Shown: positions 17,072 through 26,052 of the stretch, in pieces | Layout of the letters: each line of letters begins with the position of its first letter | How positions within the stretch are numbered: position 1 is the stretch's first letter | Source of the DNA: Nostoc linckia NIES-25 | GTDB taxonomy: Bacteria; Cyanobacteriota; Cyanobacteriia; Cyanobacteriales; Nostocaceae | DNA: 64,000 nt | NCBI RefSeq assembly: GCF_002368035.1 | Contig: NZ_AP018222.1 | Location: 1,440,848 to 1,504,847 of the forward strand | Direction of reading: 5' to 3' | Notes under the pieces: model-generated | Databases searched by the model: none | Told to the model about the DNA's origin: nothing | The model's input: the letters and a program-made list of their open reading frames with translations, nothing else | Position numbers and translations under genes: made by a program

Positions 17072-18733
17072 TTAGTTTCTACCTTTGAAAGAATTAAGCC
17101 ATTCTTGAACTTGTTCGCGGGCAATATCACGACCTCCCAAACCAAAAGCTAGGGCAATAGCAACAGCGATCGCACCTAATAAAAGTCCAAAGGCTAAATT
17201 CACAATATCACTAGCAACTCCAATCTGTTGTAATGCCATTGCTGATACTAAAGTGATAATGCAAATCCGCGCAACTTGTCCTAAAATCTGTGCTTGCCGG
17301 TCGCCAGAACTGGTAATAATGTTAAAAGCCAGATTTGCCAAGAATAAACCAATGGCAAATATGACCAAACCCGCCAAAATCCGCCCGAATATCACCAAAA
17401 TACCAGATACTAGGGCTGTCAGTGCCGGAATATTCAGGATATTTACCGCCGCTACCGTTGCAAATAGCATAATACCTACTAAGGTAACAATGCCTGCAAT
17501 TTCCGATGGTGTACGGGTGGGAATTGGAGGAGGTGTTGATTCTGCTGATTCCGTGGAAATGACAATTCGCCTAGTAGGTGTTGTCAAACCCAATACAGTG
17601 AAAATGTTATTAAAGCCTAAATTAGTCAGGATACTTGTAACCAAATCTGCTACAAACCGTCCCAGGAAATAGGCAATAATCAAAATCGCTATAGCTGTAA
17701 AGATGGCAGGTACAGCGTTGAGAACCTGTTGTAGCATGGCGATCGCCGGCTGCGAGATAGCAGCAATTTGTAAAGCATCAAGGGCTGCGATCGCCACAGG
17801 AATCAAAATCAAAACATAGACAATCGTACCGATAATACTCGATAAAGATTGCACTCCCGCAGTCGAAGATAATCCAAATCGATTACCTAAATTGTCAACA
17901 CCAGTACTTATTAGCAAGTTCGTCACAATTCGCCGCACCACATTAGCTATAAACCAGCCAACTGCGGCAATCACCACTGCTGCTAAAATATTTGGCAGAA
18001 TTACCAAAATCTTTGTAATTAAAGCTTGTACTGGTTGTAGAGCTTCTCTGAGTCCGAGAGTATCCAGAATCGGAACCAGAAATAGTAAAAATATAAACCA
18101 ATACAGAGCATTGCCAATGCTTTCACTTAGAGACAATTGATTGAGACTTGGGGCGCTATCGATAGGCTGCTGTGGATTCAAACGCTCATCCAGATTAAAT
18201 GTCTGTAATAAACGAAGAGTAACAATTTTGACAATACTGGCTAACACCCAAGCAGTTGCCAAAAGGATTCCAGCACCAACTAACTTTGGCAAAAAGCCAA
18301 TAAGTTGCTCAAGAAAAGTATTTAGCGGTCGAGATGCGATCTCTAGATTCAGTGTTTGTAGAACAGCTACCGCCGTCAGTAAGATAATGCTCCAAAAAAC
18401 CAAGTCGGAGATTAACTTCTCCACCTGAGGAACATCCTGACGGCCAGTTATGCCTGCTGCAATCCGGTTATCTATGTTTGTGCGGTTGAGGATTTTCTGT
18501 GTTACCGTGGCTGCGATCGCTGCAATTAGCCAACCTACAAACAAAATTACCACAGCCCCCAGCACGCGGGGCATAAACAGAATCAACTGTTCGACAATTC
18601 CTTGCACATTAGCAACGCCTTCGTTTACTGCTTGATTTGTTTGCAGACTCGGCGATTGTGCCAAAAATTGCTGTCCCCTCATCGATAAACCAATATCTAT
18701 CAACTGGGTTATTCCTTGCCAAGTTGTGTTCAT
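17072..18733 (-). CDS. Mechanosensitive-channel-like membrane protein with repeated TM helices
   Basis: 553 residues with about ten hydrophobic segments in repeated pairs, each ending in a small-residue helix (LGAVVILFVGWLIAAIAA, VGAGILLATAWVLASIV, LAAVVIAAVGWFIANVV, FTAIAILIIAYFLGRFV, LAGLVIFAIGLFLANLA). This is the 'conserved TM helix' repeat pattern of cyanobacterial MscS-related proteins. No standard MscS beta domain is evident, and the C terminus ends GLGGRDIAREQVQEWL, a sequence typical of these channels. A role in osmotic or small-solute control in the inner or thylakoid membrane is inferred. It is monocistronic as far as can be seen. Confidence 0.8.
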   Translation of the reverse strand: MNTTWQGITQLIDIGLSMRGQQFLAQSPSLQTNQAVNEGVANVQGIVEQLILFMPRVLGAVVILFVGWLIAAIAATVTQKILNRTNIDNRIAAGITGRQDVPQVEKLISDLVFWSIILLTAVAVLQTLNLEIASRPLNTFLEQLIGFLPKLVGAGILLATAWVLASIVKIVTLRLLQTFNLDERLNPQQPIDSAPSLNQLSLSESIGNALYWFIFLLFLVPILDTLGLREALQPVQALITKILVILPNILAAVVIAAVGWFIANVVRRIVTNLLISTGVDNLGNRFGLSSTAGVQSLSSIIGTIVYVLILIPVAIAALDALQIAAISQPAIAMLQQVLNAVPAIFTAIAILIIAYFLGRFVADLVTSILTNLGFNNIFTVLGLTTPTRRIVISTESAESTPPPIPTRTPSEIAGIVTLVGIMLFATVAAVNILNIPALTALVSGILVIFGRILAGLVIFAIGLFLANLAFNIITSSGDRQAQILGQVARICIITLVSAMALQQIGVASDIVNLAFGLLLGAIAVAIALAFGLGGRDIAREQVQEWLNSFKGRN

Positions 18734-18812
18734 GGTTTTCCAGTATTAAGCTTTTAATTCGCCAAAAACACTCGAAATACTTATCGGATGGCTTGATAGG
18801 TTCACATCTGTC

Positions 18813-18841
18813 GTAGGGGCACAGCATTGCTGTGCCCCTAC
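18813..18841. repeat. Palindromic dispersed repeat
   Basis: GTAGGGGCACAGCA and TGCTGTGCCCCTAC form a near-perfect hairpin of the same family as 7907-7934. The rest of the spacer 18842-19321 holds A/G-rich repeats at 19110-19180 and a TCTCGTAGAGAAG block near 19220. No gene is seen there. Confidence 0.75.
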
Positions 18842-19321
18842 AGCGAGCGGGGTCTATTTAGTGAAAATTACTGTAAAAGAATTTCTTCGCCAGTACCCAA
18901 TACCCAGCCCCATAACGCCCATTCCTCCCCAACTCGTTGTACTGAAATTGGGGACGAATGGGGGTAACCCGTTGCATAATTCTCCATCCCAGTAAGTTTA
19001 CTAGTGTTTTGCTTATCAATTTACCAGCAAATTACCCGTAAACTCACTGTCTGTTTGATATAGTCAAAATTTTTTGGTTTTATCAAAAAAAATGTCAAAA
19101 AGTAGGTAGGGAAGAGAGGGGTAGGGGAAAAAGTTAAAGGGAAAAGGAATAAATTTAATCTTTCCCCTTTTCCCCGGTTGGTGAGCTTGCCTGCCCTAAG
19201 CTTTGTCGTTGGCGAAGCCTCTCGTAGAGAAGGGTCGAACCATACCCCTTTCCCTTTCCCAATGCCCAATACCCCCTGAATTGCGTTACTCTAATTGCAG
19301 CAACAGCTTAAAAGATCTGGA

Positions 19322-19762
19322 ATGTCCCAAATACTGGAACAATCGATTCAAATTAACGCTACAGCCACGGTAGTCGAACGCTGTATTACCGATTTAGCAC
19401 TTATGCACCGTTGGTTGAACCCTGTCCTTCGTTGCGAACCTGTGGGCGAAGTCTGGAGTACCGATATAGGCAGTCAAAGTCGTTTTATCATTCAAATTCC
19501 TCTACTCCAACCAACCTTGAAAAGCGTAGTTGTGGAACGACAACCGGGTTTGGTAGTCTGGAAATTTGAGGGATTTTTTCAAGGGCGCGATCGCTGGGAA
19601 TGTCAACCAACACAAAAAGGAACACTCCTACTCAATCGCTTTGAGTTCGATATTCCTAACCCCCTAGTAAGTTGGGGTTTTAAAACCTTTGCTGCATCTT
19701 GGACAAAACAAGACATGGAAGCCCAACTCCGTCGCCTCAAACGAGTCGCAGAACAACAATAA
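19322..19762 (+). CDS. SRPBCC-family protein (polyketide-cyclase/START-like)
   Basis: 146 residues from the ATG at 19322 (a TTG 27 nt upstream is less likely). The N terminus QSIQINATATVVERCITDL, with HRWLNP and CEPVG after it, matches the helix-grip SRPBCC fold. The C-terminal long helix is FAASWTKQDMEAQLRRLKRV. Such proteins bind hydrophobic ligands in a cavity. The ligand is not predictable. It is a lone gene between repeat-rich spacers. Confidence 0.8.
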   Translation: MSQILEQSIQINATATVVERCITDLALMHRWLNPVLRCEPVGEVWSTDIGSQSRFIIQIPLLQPTLKSVVVERQPGLVVWKFEGFFQGRDRWECQPTQKGTLLLNRFEFDIPNPLVSWGFKTFAASWTKQDMEAQLRRLKRVAEQQ

Positions 19763-20067
19763 CTCTGGATAATAGCCCAATTTGTTCAAAATCTTCTTTA
19801 AAAGACTTTTGGGTGTTGCATAGTTACGGGAGATCTGAAGCAGTTGTTTGCTTCATCATAATTTTAAGTATAAATACAGATTCTAACCTATGTAGATGCG
19901 GTTACAGTCCTTTTAAAGTATGTATTTTTACGTTTATTCCCCCAGATTAGTAGCCTTGCTTCTGAGTGAATTTTCTGTGAAGTAGGTAAACAAGGTTTTA
20001 AATCATTACAGACACATATTAGTATCGAAGGCAGATAAAAAGATTCGTTTTTAAAGTAAATAACAAA

Positions 20068-20652
20068 ATGGCTATTGTAAATGTTTTGACAAAGTTATCA
20101 ATGGCTACAGTAGGAGTAGCGGTTATTGCACTAGGAGTAGGAGGAACTGCCCAAGCTGCGACTTATACTGAGGTCGGTGATGCAGGTCAGACTTTAAATA
20201 CCGCACAAAATCTTGCTGGTGGCATTAATGTCATCCAAGGAACTATCTCTTATAACGATGATGCTGACCTATTTTCTTTCTCTTGGGGTGGTGGGTTATT
20301 GAACGCTACAACAGTTGGTGGTGCATCTTTCGATACCATACTACAACTGTTTAATTCGTCAGGTACGCTAATTGCTCAGAACGACGACGATTCTTCTCCA
20401 GGTGCAGGATCGCAATCCACTCTCAACCTGTTTGTGGGTAGTGGTGAGTACTTGTTGGGAATATCATCCTTAGCTAACTTTGCTCAATCTGGTCCAACAT
20501 ATGGTGAGGTAGATGCTGGTTTATTTTCTGGCAGTTATTCTATCAGGCTAAACCAGGAGACTGCTTCTGCTGTTCCCGAACCCGCTTCTCTCATCGGTAT
20601 CTTAGGTTTAGGTGCTTTCAGCATTACCTCTCTTCGCAAGCGTAAACAATAA
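20068..20652 (+). CDS. PEP-CTERM secreted protein
   Basis: 194 residues. A Sec signal peptide (LSMATVGVAVIALGVGGTAQAA) is followed by a beta-rich domain with a pre-peptidase-C/DVUA0089-like core (DADLFSFSW, FDTILQLFNSSGTLIAQNDDD). The C terminus is a full PEP-CTERM sorting tag: VPEPASLIGILG, a hydrophobic helix, and RKRKQ. Such proteins are exported and processed by an exosortase. The acidic DDD motif could bind calcium. It is similar in signal and tag to the protein at 22409. Confidence 0.9.
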   Translation: MAIVNVLTKLSMATVGVAVIALGVGGTAQAATYTEVGDAGQTLNTAQNLAGGINVIQGTISYNDDADLFSFSWGGGLLNATTVGGASFDTILQLFNSSGTLIAQNDDDSSPGAGSQSTLNLFVGSGEYLLGISSLANFAQSGPTYGEVDAGLFSGSYSIRLNQETASAVPEPASLIGILGLGAFSITSLRKRKQ

Positions 20653-20809
20653 GCGTTAGTTATGGTAGAAGTATAAGTTTTTACTAATGCCGTTTAATTT
20701 AACTAACCACTCCTGTGTCAATATAGTGCTGACAGAACATTTTTAATATTGAGACTTAAGTTGCAATCAAAACTATTCTACCTTTCTCAAGTAGTCCTTT
20801 TTACTAAAT

Positions 20810-21634
20810 TCAATCATCCTTACCCAATTCGCCAAGTAGCCGCCGAATCACTGGTGCATCCTTGGCATCGGGAACTTTTACTAAATAACTTTGTAAGTCG
20901 TTTGTGGCTTGGGGATAGTGGCCTAGTTGATAATAGAGCAAACCGCGATCGCGCAATTCTAAAGTTAAATCGGGAAACAACAGCAAAATTCTTTCAACTG
21001 CTCCTAGTGTTTTTTCTAACTCTTGTTGTTTTAAATAAATAAACTTTAAATTTGTTAGCATCCTTGCTAAAATTTGCCGATGAGTTACCACAGCTAAAAA
21101 TTCTGGTTGTAGCGTTATCGGTTGCTGATAAAGTTGAGATAGCCTTTCTTGACAATCTTCGGGAAATATTATTTCACCACCATTGAAGGCATCGACGAAA
21201 ATCTCCATATCTGGAATATCCGGGCGAATCAGGAAATGTCCTGGCATTCCTACACCCACCATCGGAAAGTCAATCCGTCGCGCAACCTCTAAGTAAACCA
21301 ACGCTAAAGTAATGGGAATCCCCAATCTTCTATCAATTACATCATTTAAATAGCTGTTGCGTGGATCGTAGTAGTCAATTTTATTACCAGAAAATCCTAA
21401 ATCATCGTAGATATATTGATTAATAGTTTGAATTATTCGCAGAGGATATTGCTGCTGGGGCAGGCGTTCTTGCAGTTCCCATGCCATTGTGTCAAGGGCG
21501 TTGAGATATTCCTCTGAGTCTAGGTCTGGATATTCTTCTTGTGCAATATACAAAGCTGCTTTTGCTAAATTAATTTCCTCGTCAGACTGCTGAATCTCCT
21601 GATAAAAATATTGTCGCGCTAACGAGAAATTCAT
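20810..21634 (-). CDS. SirB1-family (transglutaminase-like plus TPR) protein
   Basis: 274 residues. The N-terminal helical region with YLNALDTMAWELQERL is followed by the SirB1 core: DPRNSYLNDVIDRRLGIPI, LALVYLEVARRI, GMPGHFLI, and FVDAFNGGEIIF. A C-terminal TPR-like stretch (about 195-265) follows: LKFIYLKQQELEKTLGAVER and RGLLYYQLGHYPQA. The family is a catalytically divergent transglutaminase-like fold, and its biochemical role is unclear. It is convergent with the PEP-CTERM gene. Confidence 0.85.
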   Translation of the reverse strand: MNFSLARQYFYQEIQQSDEEINLAKAALYIAQEEYPDLDSEEYLNALDTMAWELQERLPQQQYPLRIIQTINQYIYDDLGFSGNKIDYYDPRNSYLNDVIDRRLGIPITLALVYLEVARRIDFPMVGVGMPGHFLIRPDIPDMEIFVDAFNGGEIIFPEDCQERLSQLYQQPITLQPEFLAVVTHRQILARMLTNLKFIYLKQQELEKTLGAVERILLLFPDLTLELRDRGLLYYQLGHYPQATNDLQSYLVKVPDAKDAPVIRRLLGELGKDD

Positions 21635-22408
21635 AAGCTATTGCTCGGTGGAGGTGTGGGGATGAAGCGAAAATGGCTAGGCTGAACTAAAAACAGTTTC
21701 TTGAAAAGTTATGTTCGCCAAAAGCCAGTTGCTCGGACTTTCCGCTTTTTGTACATATTTTTATCTTATGAATATTCACGAAATTTGGAAATGTAATTTG
21801 TACATAGATTTCACGAAATCGATCTATCGAAGGTATGAAAATAATTTAGTATAGTTCTTTACTATTGATTAAGATACATATTTATAGTATTCATTTATAC
21901 TAAATATGTTTTTCACTATAAAAATGTATATTATCAAACTAAAAATTATTAATCATTGATTTACTCAATTCCGAAACGGGATTGAGAGCATTTGTATTAA
22001 CTATTTAAATGAAGTGGCATGGTACTGCTCTTTGTGGCGATCGCTAACAAGGGCAGTTTTTATATTTTTACCTAATAATACTTAGTCTTGTTATCTAAGG
22101 GCGATCGCTACCAGGAGCTTGTATTTCTCAATATTAGTAGCTTTTTATAGCTAAATAATAGTATTTTTACATAAAAATTATATGAATTTATGTAGGTTTT
22201 AGCTGGAAAATTTAGGATAAAACCTTGTTATATAGACATTTTGGCACTTTTGCCATTATCAAGTTGTAGCAAGTTGAATGTAAAATTTTAACCAATCACA
22301 GCAAAAATACTTGTGCCTTCTTAAAAGTTACTAATAATATTCGTAATTATACGACCTATTTAAAACTAGGTTGACACCATACACGTACCTTTTTGGAGAA
22401 GGAATATT
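21635..22408. other. AT-rich spacer before a PEP-CTERM gene
   Basis: 774 bp between divergent genes. It is strongly AT-rich, with HIP1 sites at 22037-22044 and 22102-22109. No open frame or known RNA is recognised. The leader ends in TTTTTGGAGAAGGAATATT, a good ribosome-binding site for the gene at 22409. Its length suggests a long regulated 5' region. Confidence 0.5.
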
Positions 22409-23143
22409 ATGATTAATGCAACTAGTTTAAAAAACTTATCAATAGTTACAGCGGGAGCAGCGATAATTGCTTTGGGCGCAGCGGGTAATGCTCAAGCACA
22501 GACAGTTATTGATACAACACCAAGCTGGAATGGAACGGACTCTATTACACCGTTTGGTGAATTTAACACCGCCACCTACGGGCAGACATTTACTGTAGGC
22601 AGCGACAATGTTCTCAATGACTTCACCTTCTTCCTAAATGACTTTGATGGGCAACCGGATGTAGTAGATTTTGCAGCTTATGTAGCTGAGTGGGATGGTT
22701 TTAAAGCAACAGGCCCCATTTTGTACCAGAGCGCACCTCAATCAACTACTAATGCACCAGGCTTCGAGCAGTTCACTTTTAATACAGGCGGAATTAGTTT
22801 GACCTCAGGTAAACAGTACGTAGCATTTCTGAGCGCGTCAAACTTTTTTGATGGAACTTCTGGTCTAGCAGGATTGGGTGCTATTACTGGATCTCAAGAC
22901 GTGTACTCAGGAGGAGACTTTGTTTTTTACAACAACGGATCTGACTTTAGTCTCTTGACCCAAAATACTTGGGATGGTGGGGTTGGCAATGGTTTTGGTG
23001 AGAGTGCTTTCAAAATTTCTTTGAGTCCAGCAACTGCATCTGTTCCCGAACCCACGACTATGTTAGGTATCTTGGCGTTTGGTGCTTTTGGTATAAGTTC
23101 ACTTAACAAGCGTAAACAACAAAAAATTAGAGTAAAAGCATAA
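22409..23143 (+). CDS. PEP-CTERM secreted protein
   Basis: 244 residues. The signal peptide is LSIVTAGAAIIALGAAGNAQAQ. The middle is a beta-sandwich-like region without a recognised name (QTFTVGSDNVLNDFTFFLND, GGISLTSGKQYVAFLSASN). The C terminus is VPEPTTMLGILAFG, a hydrophobic helix and NKRKQQK, the exosortase tag. GGAGAAGG lies 8 nt before the ATG. The paired signal and tag with 20068-20652 suggest an extracellular or sheath role, probably under the same regulation. Confidence 0.88.
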   Translation: MINATSLKNLSIVTAGAAIIALGAAGNAQAQTVIDTTPSWNGTDSITPFGEFNTATYGQTFTVGSDNVLNDFTFFLNDFDGQPDVVDFAAYVAEWDGFKATGPILYQSAPQSTTNAPGFEQFTFNTGGISLTSGKQYVAFLSASNFFDGTSGLAGLGAITGSQDVYSGGDFVFYNNGSDFSLLTQNTWDGGVGNGFGESAFKISLSPATASVPEPTTMLGILAFGAFGISSLNKRKQQKIRVKA

Positions 23144-23420
23144 ATTTATTACCAACTTAATTTGAAAACTGCCGTGTTAGCGATCGCCTGACATGGCAGT
23201 TTTAATTCTGATAGTTAAAAAAGTTGCAATCTCAAGTATTTTCTGTCCACTCCGAACCATTTTTACAACCGAGGCGAATTCTCGATCCCCAACCTCAGTC
23301 TTAAGAATCAATTTATGGCGTAGAGGGGGGGCGTTCAGTGCTAACCTGAAAGATGACATTGCTTATTCTTATGTCTTCAACGACCTTATCTGAAATATAG
23401 CTTCAATCATTAGGCGCAGC

Positions 23421-24869
23421 ATGGTCACAACCGCAGAAAAAACAAACATAGGCTACATTACCCAAATCATTGGTCCAGTTGTAGACGTTAAATTTCCCGG
23501 CGGGAAATTGCCTCAAATCTACAATGCTTTGACCATCAAAGGCACCAACGAAGCTGGACAGGAAATCAACCTCACCATCGAAGTACAGCAATTGCTGGGC
23601 GACAACCAAGTGCGGGCTGTTGCTATGAGTTCCACCGATGGTTTAGTGCGCGGTTTGGAAGTCGTCGATACAGGCGCTCCCATCAGCGTACCAGTTGGTA
23701 AAGCCACCCTGGGTCGGATTTTCAACGTCCTTGGCGAACCCGTGGACAATAGAGGGCCTGTAAATGCTGAGGCCACCTTACCCATCCACCGTTCTGCTCC
23801 CAAATTCACTGACCTGGAAACCAAACCTTCGGTATTTGAGACTGGGATTAAAGTTGTTGACCTCCTGACTCCCTATCGACGCGGCGGTAAGATTGGTCTG
23901 TTCGGCGGTGCTGGTGTTGGTAAAACCGTGATCATGATGGAGTTGATTAACAACATCGCTACTCAGCACGGTGGAGTATCAGTTTTTGCTGGCGTGGGCG
24001 AACGTACCCGTGAAGGCAATGACCTCTACAACGAAATGATTGAATCTGGGGTTATCAACAAAGACAACCTCAACGAATCGAAAATTGCTCTGGTTTACGG
24101 TCAGATGAACGAGCCACCCGGAGCAAGAATGCGGGTTGGTCTGTCGGGCTTGACAGTAGCAGAGTACTTCCGCGATGTCAACAAACAAGACGTGCTGCTG
24201 TTTATTGACAACATCTTCCGGTTTGTGCAAGCAGGTTCGGAAGTATCAGCGCTCCTTGGTCGGATGCCTTCAGCGGTAGGATACCAGCCCACATTGGGTA
24301 CTGACGTAGGCGAACTGCAAGAACGGATTACCTCCACTACAGAGGGTTCCATTACCTCAATTCAAGCGGTGTACGTACCTGCGGACGACCTCACCGACCC
24401 AGCGCCTGCAACCACCTTCGCCCACTTGGACGGAACAACAGTACTGTCTCGCGGTTTGGCAGCTAAGGGTATTTATCCAGCGGTAGATCCTCTGGGTTCA
24501 ACTTCCACCATGCTACAGCCCAATATTGTAGGTGAAGAACACTACAATACTGCCCGCGCTGTGCAATCAACTCTGCAACGTTATAAAGAACTGCAAGACA
24601 TTATCGCCATTCTCGGTCTGGATGAATTATCTGAAGAAGACCGTCTAGTGGTAGCGCGGGCGCGGAAAGTTGAGCGCTTCTTGTCTCAGCCGTTCTTTGT
24701 GGCAGAAGTATTCACCGGTTCTCCTGGTAAATACGTGAAGTTGGAAGACACCATCAAAGGATTCCAAAAGATTCTGTCTGGTGAGTTGGATGACCTGCCA
24801 GAACAGGCTTTCTACTTAGTGGGCGATATTAACGAAGCGATCGCCAAAGCTCAAAAACTCAAAGGTTAG
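23421..24869 (+). CDS. atpB: ATP synthase F1 subunit beta
   Basis: 482 residues, full length. The P-loop GGAGVGKT is at 162-169, catalytic Glu lies in GVGERTREGNDLY, Walker B in VLLFIDNIFRF, and the DELSEED-type motif in LGLDELSEEDR. It hydrolyses or makes ATP in the thylakoid/plasma membrane F1 head. In cyanobacteria atpB and atpC (epsilon) form a locus apart from the large atp operon, exactly as here. The 157-bp gap to atpC is unusually filled with heptamer repeats. Confidence 0.99.
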   Translation: MVTTAEKTNIGYITQIIGPVVDVKFPGGKLPQIYNALTIKGTNEAGQEINLTIEVQQLLGDNQVRAVAMSSTDGLVRGLEVVDTGAPISVPVGKATLGRIFNVLGEPVDNRGPVNAEATLPIHRSAPKFTDLETKPSVFETGIKVVDLLTPYRRGGKIGLFGGAGVGKTVIMMELINNIATQHGGVSVFAGVGERTREGNDLYNEMIESGVINKDNLNESKIALVYGQMNEPPGARMRVGLSGLTVAEYFRDVNKQDVLLFIDNIFRFVQAGSEVSALLGRMPSAVGYQPTLGTDVGELQERITSTTEGSITSIQAVYVPADDLTDPAPATTFAHLDGTTVLSRGLAAKGIYPAVDPLGSTSTMLQPNIVGEEHYNTARAVQSTLQRYKELQDIIAILGLDELSEEDRLVVARARKVERFLSQPFFVAEVFTGSPGKYVKLEDTIKGFQKILSGELDDLPEQAFYLVGDINEAIAKAQKLKG

Positions 24870-25026
24870 TCATTAGTCATTAGTCATTGGTCATTAGTCA
24901 TTGGTCATTGGTCATTGGTCATTGGTCATTAGTTCAACAGCTAATGGCTAATGGCAATTCCAAAAGACAAAGGACAAGTGACGACGGACAAAGGACAAAA
25001 GACAACGGACAAAGGACAAAAGACAA
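24869..25026. repeat. Heptamer tandem repeats between atpB and atpC
   Basis: About nine TCATTAG/TCATTGG heptamers (24872-24935) are followed by GGACAAA/AGACAA-type units (24962-25026) that continue up to the atpC start codon. These are short tandem repeats typical of heterocystous cyanobacteria. Confidence 0.9.
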
Positions 25027-25440
25027 ATGACATTAACCGTTCGCGTAATTTCCCCAGATAAAACAGTCTGGGATGCTCCAGCTGAAGAAGTAGTTTTGCC
25101 TAGTACTACCGGTCAGTTAGGTATTTTAACTGGACACGCACCTCTGTTGACCGCCCTGGATACAGGTGTGATGCGCGTCCGTGCTGCTAAAAACCAAAAT
25201 TGGGAAGCGATCGCTCTTTTGGGTGGCTTTGCTGAAGTGGAAGAGAATGAAGTCACAATTCTCGTGAATGGCGCAGAACGCGGTGACAAAATTAACCTTG
25301 AAGAAGCCCGTGCTGCCTACAACCAAGCAGAAGCACGTCTGGGTCAAGTGACAGCAGACGATCGCCAAGCACAAATCCAAGCAAATCAAGCCTTCAAACG
25401 CGCCCGCGCTCGCTTTCAAGCCGCTGGCGGTTCGATCTAG
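25027..25440 (+). CDS. atpC: ATP synthase F1 subunit epsilon
   Basis: 137 residues. The N-terminal beta sandwich (LTVRVISPDKTVWDAPAEEV, STTGQLGILTGHAPLLTALD) and C-terminal helical hairpin (INLEEARAAYNQAEARL, FKRARARFQAAGG) match the epsilon subunit, which couples gamma rotation and inhibits ATP hydrolysis. It is the second gene of the atpB locus (named atpE in plastid nomenclature). Its start is preceded by a repeat and not by a clear Shine-Dalgarno, so it may depend on translational read-through of a long leader. Confidence 0.98.
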   Translation: MTLTVRVISPDKTVWDAPAEEVVLPSTTGQLGILTGHAPLLTALDTGVMRVRAAKNQNWEAIALLGGFAEVEENEVTILVNGAERGDKINLEEARAAYNQAEARLGQVTADDRQAQIQANQAFKRARARFQAAGGSI

Positions 25441-25489
25441 CAATTTTGGATTTTAGATTTGTTCCAAAATCCAAAATACTAAAAAACAA

Positions 25490-25527
25490 AGACGCAAAAG
25501 CATTTTTACTGCTTCTGCGTCTTTTTT
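25490..25527 (+). terminator. Intrinsic terminator of the atpB-atpC transcript
   Basis: AGACGCAAAAGCA pairs with TGCTTCTGCGTCT (one mismatch) around a 7-nt loop, followed by TTTTT. It lies 50 nt after atpC. Confidence 0.88.
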
Positions 25528-25674
25528 GCATCAAATATTTTCACTAGAAGACTTACGCAATATGTGACTGAAAACCTTATTCAAGCGTTGCGGTAATTCA
25601 TGTAGACGCGGAGCGGCTTCCCGCAGGGTATTACCGCTACTTTCGTTATCTTTTGCGTCAGTCCTGCACTAGTC

Positions 25675-25978
25675 ATACCAATTCAAATAATGTTTGCGAC
25701 ACATCAATCATCCGTAAGGGCTTTAGCATTGCTCATTGGTGTCAACTTAAGCTCAAACGCTTATCCCACAAGCATTTTACCCCACCCCCAACCCCTCCCC
25801 GATGCTTTGGGGAGGGGAGGTTTTGCGCCAGCAAAGCCGGGGTGGGGTAACGCGGATCTTGATGATAAGTAAGTAGAACTCGCTCATCACGTTTTCACTA
25901 GGGTTTCACGTTAAGTTGACACGTATGAACATTGTTGTGCCCCTACCCATCTGTCGCATTCTTTTTTCAAATTGGTAT
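25675..25978. mobile_element. ATACCAATT-ended MITE interrupted by a second element
   Basis: The ends match the intact 100-bp copy at 31924-32023: ATACCAATTCAAATAATG on the left and CTTTTTTCAAATTGGTAT on the right. The middle is broken by about 200 bp whose own ends are inverted repeats GTGTCAACTTAA (25739-25750) and TTAAGTTGACAC (25911-25922), with a C/G-rich hairpin inside. No reading frame is supported. Confidence 0.8.
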
Positions 25979-26052
25979 CAGTAGTGAGTACTGAGTAAAA
26001 AAAAATCAAATTTTCTACTCAGCACTCCTCACTCCTAACTCAGCACTCTCGA

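Noticed and set aside
26010..26050. Yfr1-like ACTCCTCAC motif
   Set aside because: The match is part of a GTGAGTACTGAGT/ACTCAGCACTCC spacer repeat and lacks the Yfr1 flanking stems.
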